Shown: in pieces, positions 4,895-9,387 of the stretch
Layout: each line of letters starts with the position of its first letter
How positions within the stretch are numbered: the first letter of the stretch is position 1
NCBI GenBank assembly: GCA_016181565.1
Contig: JACOZA010000030.1
Location: 1-9,387, forward strand
Source of the DNA: Candidatus Sungiibacteriota bacterium
GTDB lineage: Bacteria > Patescibacteriota > Minisyncoccia > Sungbacterales > JACQCQ01
Reading direction: 5' to 3'
Length of the DNA stretch: 9,387 nt
The notes under the pieces: model-generated
The model's database searches: none
What the model was told of the DNA's origin: nothing
Seen by the model: the letters and a program-made list of their open reading frames with translations, nothing else
Position numbers and translations under genes: made by a program

Positions 4895-7648
4895 TTACAG
4901 ATTAGACGACACCGGCGTTACATCGGCGGGCGGCGGCGCTGGTTCGGCTGGCGTCGCATCGGGCGGATTCGCGTCGGGGGGCGGATTTTCTGCGGGAGGA
5001 TTCTCCGGCAAAGGTTCAGGCGGTACTTCTGGTAGTGCGGGGGGCTCTGGCGGAGGCGGTTCTGGGGACGGCGGTGGCGGCTCGGGCGGCGGAGGAGGCG
5101 GTGGGGGCGGTGCTTCAGGTGGCACCCCGCCGCACTCGCCAAGAGCAGAGACAACCGACCCATTATTTACCGAAATACAATAGGGCGCCTTGGTGGTTTG
5201 ATCAAAAAGCGTAATGCCGGTGGGTTTCTCCGCCGAGCCAACGGTGAGCCCCTCGGTTTCCACAAATTTCGCGGTCAAGCGTCCATTGGCGTCAATTTTC
5301 CAAAGGCCGCTCTGCGAAACAATCTGCGCCACATTCACCAAATTATTCCCGGTAAGATTAACATCGCCGAAGAAATTGACATTAACCTTGCCATTTGTCT
5401 GGTCAACCGACCAGCCATTGGTTTGGCCTTCTGCAATTTGCTGAATACCCTGGTCCAGTTTGGCCTGCCCCAGATTAACAAACACCGTAATTTTGCCGGT
5501 TTTCACTTCATGGCCATTCACGATCTCTGTCGTGGTTGACTGGGAACCGTCAAATGGTTCAAGCGCGATGCCAACGGTTGAGAGAGACGAAGTGGCCAAC
5601 ATGCCTACGCCGGGCAGTGAGGAAGCGCTCAAGCGATCCCCAATTTGAATTGGCCCGCTCTCGGTCGAAACTTTCGCGGGCACGCGGCCGGCAAGGGCAA
5701 TCGCGGGTCTGGCGGGATCCCTCGGGTATTCCCGGCTTAGTCCAAATTGCAGAGACGACTCCTCGATCAAGATAGCGGGTTGAGTTGAGGCAATTCCCAG
5801 CACCGTGCTTGAAGCCGTCGCTTTCTTGACTGATCCGGCGGTTGATGGGTCAACCGCCACAATATCGCCCGGTTGGATCGCTTCTGACGCGGGATAGAGT
5901 TCGGCGTAGTCCGCGCAACCGGCGCCTATATCAACGCATGTCCCTTCAATCGAGAGCTTTGACGCCGGACTTGAAGTGCCGATTCCAACCAGCCCCGTGC
6001 TTAAAATAGTGATCTGCGGGGTCGTGCTGGTGGCGAATACATCAGACGACGTCGCAATATAGAAATTCCCGCCTTGGGAGGAAAGCGTCCAGTGCTTGAG
6101 ATTGGCGCCGGCCAGCTGATCGGAAATAGCAATAAAGGCCCGATTGGTGGAGGTGGCACTCGAGACCTGGAGTGTCCAGGCGGGAGTGGTGGTTCCAATG
6201 CCGACACTGGAGGTAGCCACCATGCCCGATCCTCTGGCTACGGCAGAGACTGTCAGAATCGGGGTGCCGTCAATTTGCGCAGAGTAGCTCATTACCGTCC
6301 CGGTAGCATTGGTGGTCACCGGCATATCCACCCAGGAGAGAATCCCGGCGTCCGTATCAAAAGACATGGCCCCAATATTGAAGTTGTCCGCAGATAAGGC
6401 ACCGCTGGTGAAGTCGTACTCCACCGCTCCCGAATCAACGCTTAACCCCCCGCGGAGTGAGGTGGTAGCGAGTCCCCCATTGGTGTTGATGGCAAGAATC
6501 GGAGTGGCGGAAGTAGAGGTAGCAATTGTCCAAGCGTAGGCTGTTGAGTTGAGGATGGTTGAGGTTGAAGAGATCGGATAGTTAATGGTCCCGGCATGAA
6601 CTGTGAGAGTTGAGGCCGATGAGGCGCCGAGATAGGTGTCGCCATTCACCGAGAAGAGTTTAGCCGGGCTTGTGGTTCCAACTCCAACCCGCGTATTAGT
6701 CGTATCAAATGTGAAAAGTGGCACAACTGAAGTTGAGGTGGCAAAAGAAAACGCATTGACGAGTGATGATGGAATCGTGGAGGTGGAGGATGAGGCGTAG
6801 ATGGTGTTGATGCCGGAAAAGAGAAGATTATCTGTGGCGCCGCCAGAGCCAGCAAGAGAGAGTTTTGCGCCCGGAGTTGTGGTGCCGATGCCGACGTTGC
6901 CAGAACTCTTAATTGACAGTCTGTCAGTATTGTTTGTCCTAAATCTCAAATCATGATTACTTACGGCGCCTAAACTCCAAAGTGTTCCGCTAGTAGTGAT
7001 ACCAAATTCCAGGTTTGCGCTTACCTCCCGAATCCCAAACATATTCTCCCCTCCGGTGTGCTGTATACCGAACACAGTAGGGGTGGCGGAAAACGCTTCG
7101 GGTACTGTTCCATCTTCGACTGCCATAAGCCTTGTTAAAGGTCCCGCAGTTCCTATCCCTACTCTTCCATTAAGTCCATCAATCGAGAGAATCGGTGAGT
7201 TGCCAACAGCCGTGGTGGTTCCGATAGACCAGGCGTTGACGAGTTCGGGGACAGTTGAGGTGGATGATGAAGCAAAGACAAAGTTATCCAGGCCGTAAAG
7301 GATGGTGCGGTCTGCGAGGGTGGAGGAAGTGGCGGCGATGGAGAATAAAGCGCCGGGGGTGGAGGTCCCAATACCAAAGCGGGCGGCCGATGAAAGATAG
7401 AGAGGCGGATTAAGTCCCCCGCCTCCGCCTGTGGCGTCAGTCCCGCAGGAGAATACACCGTTAGTGTCCGATTTCACGTCACAGCTGGCGGCGTTAAGGG
7501 CTGAAACAGTCAGGTTGGTGGTGGACGCCGTGCCGTTAACCGAGAGTGTAGCTCCCGGCGCGGTGTTTAAGATGCCGATGCGGGAGTTGGTTGTATCCAA
7601 GGAGAGGAATGGGACAGCCGTGGTGGAAGTGGCGAAGGAGAAGGCGTT
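4895..7648 (-). CDS. C-terminal part of a giant repeat surface protein (GIGTTSP repeats, tail-fibre-like module, Pro-rich tail)
   Basis: The open frame can be extended to 7654, but its only start there is a TTG inside a repeat, so this is the 3' segment of a longer gene. Residue numbers count from that TTG. Residues 1-570 are Ser/Thr/Ala/Gly-rich with recurring RVGIGTTTPxxxLSVxG motifs (near 94, 165, 254, 324, 485, 557), interleaved with AFSFATST/AWSIGTTT strands. This GIGTTSP pattern is known from phage tail fibres and bacterial fibrous adhesins. At 580-700 a module begins ADYAELYPASE and continues GDIVAVDPSTAGSVKKAT, AIALAGRVPAKVSTESGPIQIGDRL and GIALEP. It resembles the peptidase-G2/IMC-type C-terminal region of tail spikes, so self-cleavage is possible but unproven. 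A short helix (728-742), beta-rich repeats and a conserved-looking PTGITLFDQTTKAPYC follow, then a proline-rich tail (843-915). No sorting motif or C-terminal membrane helix was seen. Confidence 0.75.
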   Translation of the reverse strand, partial: NAFSFATSTTAVPFLSLDTTNSRIGILNTAPGATLSVNGTASTTNLTVSALNAASCDVKSDTNGVFSCGTDATGGGGGLNPPLYLSSAARFGIGTSTPGALFSIAATSSTLADRTILYGLDNFVFASSSTSTVPELVNAWSIGTTTAVGNSPILSIDGLNGRVGIGTAGPLTRLMAVEDGTVPEAFSATPTVFGIQHTGGENMFGIREVSANLEFGITTSGTLWSLGAVSNHDLRFRTNNTDRLSIKSSGNVGIGTTTPGAKLSLAGSGGATDNLLFSGINTIYASSSTSTIPSSLVNAFSFATSTSVVPLFTFDTTNTRVGVGTTSPAKLFSVNGDTYLGASSASTLTVHAGTINYPISSTSTILNSTAYAWTIATSTSATPILAINTNGGLATTSLRGGLSVDSGAVEYDFTSGALSADNFNIGAMSFDTDAGILSWVDMPVTTNATGTVMSYSAQIDGTPILTVSAVARGSGMVATSSVGIGTTTPAWTLQVSSATSTNRAFIAISDQLAGANLKHWTLSSQGGNFYIATSSDVFATSTTPQITILSTGLVGIGTSSPASKLSIEGTCVDIGAGCADYAELYPASEAIQPGDIVAVDPSTAGSVKKATASSTVLGIASTQPAILIEESSLQFGLSREYPRDPARPAIALAGRVPAKVSTESGPIQIGDRLSASSLPGVGMLATSSLSTVGIALEPFDGSQSTTTEIVNGHEVKTGKITVFVNLGQAKLDQGIQQIAEGQTNGWSVDQTNGKVNVNFFGDVNLTGNNLVNVAQIVSQSGLWKIDANGRLTAKFVETEGLTVGSAEKPTGITLFDQTTKAPYCISVNNGSVVSALGECGGVPPEAPPPPPPPPPEPPPPSPEPPPPEPPALPEVPPEPLPENPPAENPPPDANPPDATPAEPAPPPADVTPVSSNL
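4910..5128 (-). repeat. Proline-rich tail coding segment, G-rich on the plus strand
   Basis: It encodes about 73 residues dominated by Pro with Glu, Ala and Asn (PPPPPPPEPPPP, then PAENPPPDANPPDATPAEP). This type of stalk spans peptidoglycan or a surface layer in other bacteria. The plus strand has many closely spaced GG and GGG runs, densest at about 5040-5110, giving G-quadruplex potential and a hotspot for slippage. A long Gly-rich plus-strand ORF here is only its complement. Confidence 0.8.
5555..5917 (-). other. Tail-fibre-like (peptidase G2/IMC-type) module within the giant gene
   Basis: This segment encodes ADYAELYPASE, GDIVAVDPSTAGSVKK, a stretch ending IALAGRVPAKVSTESGPI, QIGDRLSASSLPGVGM and GIALEP. 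A D-Y-A-E opening, a GD-x-V-x-x-D strand and a VPAKVST-x-x-GPI-x-x-GD block are what I associate with C-terminal assembly domains of phage tail spikes that trimerise and sometimes self-cleave. The assignment is by memory of motif order; no catalytic residue could be confirmed. Confidence 0.45.
7261..7648 (-). repeat. Long direct repeat, copy B, inside the giant gene
   Basis: About 388 bp matching 8189-8576 at an offset of 928 bp. The last 98 bases (7551-7648) are identical in both copies, and a second identical block of roughly 78 bases surrounds 7380-7455. It encodes the unit running from NAFSFATSTTAVPFLSLD through the GTDATGGGGGLNPPLYLSS segment to the GLDNFVFASSSTST strand. The right end coincides exactly with a frame break. 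Confidence 0.85.
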
Positions 7649-8576
7649 CAGCAAACCTATTGGAAGTATCTAATTCAACTATTGAGTTACTACTACTATC
7701 GGCGAATCGAAGAGGCCGACCCGAGGTTCCTACATTGATAATCGCCACACCGCTTCCGCTTGGGTTAAGTTGAACCCTGGCATTTCCCGCAGATCCGGCA
7801 ACGAGTATAGCGGGTTCTGCTGAAGTATTAACCTGCAAAGCAGCCCCTGGAGAAGCAACATTTATTCCAACTCTTGAGTTCAAAGAATTAACTGAAATTA
7901 CAGGAGTAGCGGTTATGCTAGTGGCAATGCTCCATGCGTTAACCGTACTTGGAATAGTAGACGTTGCCGATGTCTGATACGACACTGTAAGATTGGCTGC
8001 GGTCGAGGATGAATAAGTTATGACATTCGAATCAAGATAAGTATTCCCTGCAACGGAAAGAGTGGTAGCGGGGGTTGAAGTGCCTCCTACTCCGATACGA
8101 GAGTTCAGGCCATCCAGAGAGAAGATGGAAACCGCAGTAGGAGAGGTTGCAAACGAAAACGCATTGAGTGCAGTGGGGATAGTGGAGGTAGAGGAAGAGG
8201 CAAAGACAAAGTTATCCAGGCCGTAGAGAATGGTGTGGTCTGCGAGGGTGGAAGAGGTGGCAGCGATGGAGAATAAAGCGCCAGGGGTGGAGGTCCCGAT
8301 ACCGAAGCGGGCGGCCGATGAAAGATAGAGAGGCGGATTAAGTCCCCCGCCTCCGCCTGTGGCGTCAGTCCCGCAGGAGAATACTCCCGTGACACTGGCC
8401 TTGACATCGCAGTCGGCCGCATTAAGCAAAGAAACGGTGAGGTTCGAGGTGGAAGCCGTACCATTGACCGAGAGTGTGGCTCCCGGCGCGGTGTTTAAGA
8501 TGCCGATGCGGGAGTTGGTTGTATCCAAGGAGAGGAATGGGACAGCCGTGGTGGAAGTGGCGAAGGAGAAGGCGTT
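7649..8576 (-). pseudogene. Middle segment of the giant repeat protein, in a different frame
   Basis: It encodes about 309 residues beginning NAFSFATSTTAVPFLSLD and ending IVELDTSNRF, with the same GIGTSTP, GINVASP and AWSIATS-type repeats as the flanking segments. The frame stays open further upstream to 8831, but that part (starting MPFPHC) has none of the repeat character and is the shadow of the preceding segment. Downstream, after SNRFAE, the frame turns into repeat-unlike residues (RLLLRHFHHG) while the real repeat resumes in another frame at 7648. So this piece is joined out of frame at both ends. It is either part of one gene broken by sequencing or assembly error, or a decayed or recombined cassette. 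Confidence 0.7.
8189..8576 (-). repeat. Long direct repeat, copy A, inside the giant gene
   Basis: Partner of 7261-7648. The identical 98-bp block is 8479-8576, immediately next to the upstream frame break. Divergence is concentrated between 8385 and 8465, where the encoded cysteine-containing stretch (ADCDVKASVTGVFSC against ASCDVKSDTNGVFSC) varies, so the copies are not a simple recent duplication along their full length. Confidence 0.85.
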
Positions 8577-9387
8577 AGCCTCCTGAACCGGCAAGGGAAA
8601 GTTTGGCGCCGGGGGTTGAGGTGCCGATGCCGACGAGGCCGGTACCATCAATACGCATGCGTTCCAAGTTTGCCGTAGAAAATGACATTGTCGAAGCAAG
8701 GCCCCGTGCAATGAGCGACGCACTGCCCGACCATATAAACTGCTGTCCTGTCGTGTATAACGCGTATGTTCCGCCTGGCGCAGGTCCGAGATTGAACACT
8801 TTCTGAGAGTCGAGCAATGTGGGAACGGCATTTATGCCGACTTGTCCATTCCCGCTAACCATGATGCTAGGACTCGTCGTTCCCTGGTCGCTCACTGCAA
8901 ACGCGGTGCTCTGGGTGCCCATTTCGACTGAGAAAAGGCCGTACGGACTTGTCGTCCCAATCCCCACTCTGCCATTGGTTCCGTCTATGGAGAGGATGGG
9001 GGAATTGCCGACAGCGGTAGTGGTTCCGATAGACCAGGCGTTGACGAGTTCAGGGACAGTCGAGGTAGAAGAATTCCCATAATTAATCACTCCCGCATTA
9101 ATCGTGAGCCGATCCGCTTGAGCGTCTCCGATCTGGAGGTTGGATAGAAAGCCGGCATTAGAGACAAAGGTGGAACTGGCAGTCACCGTGAGAAGATCCG
9201 TGCTGGCATCCCCGATGAAGGCCGAGCCCATGAAGCCCGCCGGCGAGACAAAGGTGGATGAAGCTGTAACAGTCAGAAAGTCGGTGGCGGCATCCCCGAT
9301 GAATGTTTCTCCCAAAAGACCAATGCCGTTGCGGACAGTGGTGGTGGCATTGATGGTCAGCTGATCGGTGGAGGCATCTCCCAGGAA
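8575..9387 (-). CDS. Upstream segment of the giant repeat protein, open at the right window edge
   Basis: The frame is open from 9387 to a TAA at 8575-8577. A TTG at 9313-9315 could be taken as a start but lies inside a repeat, so the true N terminus is outside the window. First come 28-residue repeats with the pattern F-I-G-D-A-x-T-D-x-L-T-V-T-A, then AWSIGTTT and RVGIGTTSP units, a less repetitive stretch around FNLGPAPGGTYALYTTGQQ, and RMRIDGTGLVGIGTSTP. It ends LSLAGSGG. In the downstream segment the same LSLAGSGG continues as ATDNLLFSG and only later reaches NAFSF. Here NAFSF codons follow at once, one base out of frame, so a segment seems to be missing at the junction. This indicates a break in a single gene, not a natural stop. 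Confidence 0.7.
   Translation of the reverse strand, partial: FLGDASTDQLTINATTTVRNGIGLLGETFIGDAATDFLTVTASSTFVSPAGFMGSAFIGDASTDLLTVTASSTFVSNAGFLSNLQIGDAQADRLTINAGVINYGNSSTSTVPELVNAWSIGTTTAVGNSPILSIDGTNGRVGIGTTSPYGLFSVEMGTQSTAFAVSDQGTTSPSIMVSGNGQVGINAVPTLLDSQKVFNLGPAPGGTYALYTTGQQFIWSGSASLIARGLASTMSFSTANLERMRIDGTGLVGIGTSTPGAKLSLAGSGG
9066..9387 (-). repeat. 84-bp tandem repeats (28 residues each)
   Basis: Three full units (9304-9387, 9220-9303, 9136-9219) and a degenerate fourth (to about 9066) encode FLGDASTDQLTINATTT, FIGDAATDFLTVTASSTF, FIGDASTDLLTVTASSTF and QIGDAQADRLTINAG, each followed by a Gly-rich linker. The regular G-D-x-x-T-D-x-L-T pattern suggests a beta-rich fibre shaft. The array probably continues past the window edge. 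Confidence 0.8.

Noticed and set aside
4794..5183. Glycine-rich plus-strand protein of 129 aa
   Set aside because: It is the complement of the proline-rich tail and of the start of the PsbP-like gene; Gly/Ser runs result from the CCN/GGN complement.
7536..8831. A single 431-aa protein starting at 8831
   Set aside because: Only the part from 8576 to about 7649 has the repeat pattern; the first 85 and last 37 residues are out-of-frame readings of neighbouring repeats.
8575..9315. A complete 246-aa protein starting with TTG at 9315
   Set aside because: The TTG lies within an 84-bp repeat and the frame remains open with the same repeat to the window edge.

Overview
The window looks like a chromosomal segment of a Patescibacteria (Candidate Phyla Radiation) bacterium, probably Parcubacteria-like. 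Four protein types suggest this: a secreted triple LamG-type protein, a membrane-anchored PsbP/Mog1-like protein, a very large Ser/Thr/Gly-rich surface protein full of GIGTTSP-type repeats with a conserved C-terminal module, and a stand-alone winged-helix plus Cas2-fold (PaaX-like) protein. TAA, TAG and TGA all act as stops, so recoding of UGA (code 25) is not indicated. This assignment is inferred from protein style only; no marker phylogeny was possible.

Left part (1-872). The minus strand carries the 5' half of a class I tRNA that runs off the left edge. A small membrane-anchored protein gene reads into this tRNA, and its C-terminal Cys/His domain is cut short there. Divergent from it on the plus strand is rpmA (bL27).

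Centre-left (742-1732). A minus-strand gene for a membrane-anchored wHTH/Cas2-fold protein is bracketed by three copies of a 34-bp palindromic element. Each has GTAC at both ends and a TAYGCTATAGCGTA core. One copy lies just past the 3' end and two lie in the upstream region, where one covers a plausible promoter. This looks like an undescribed regulator/operator module and is the most interesting signal in the window. A degenerate array of about five short repeats follows.

Right part (1733-9387). A minus-strand cluster is read from right to left: the giant repeat protein (entering from beyond the right edge), a membrane-anchored PsbP-like protein, a four-helix-bundle protein, and the secreted triple-LamG protein. 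Gaps are 15, 22 and 2 bp, so one operon is likely. The products suggest a cell-surface or adhesion locus. As printed, the giant gene is split into three reading frames. Both frame breaks fall at the same base of the same duplicated repeat (8576/8577 and 7648/7649), where the two copies share 98 identical bases. This is either a repeat-driven assembly error or repeat-mediated recombination; the sequence alone cannot decide.
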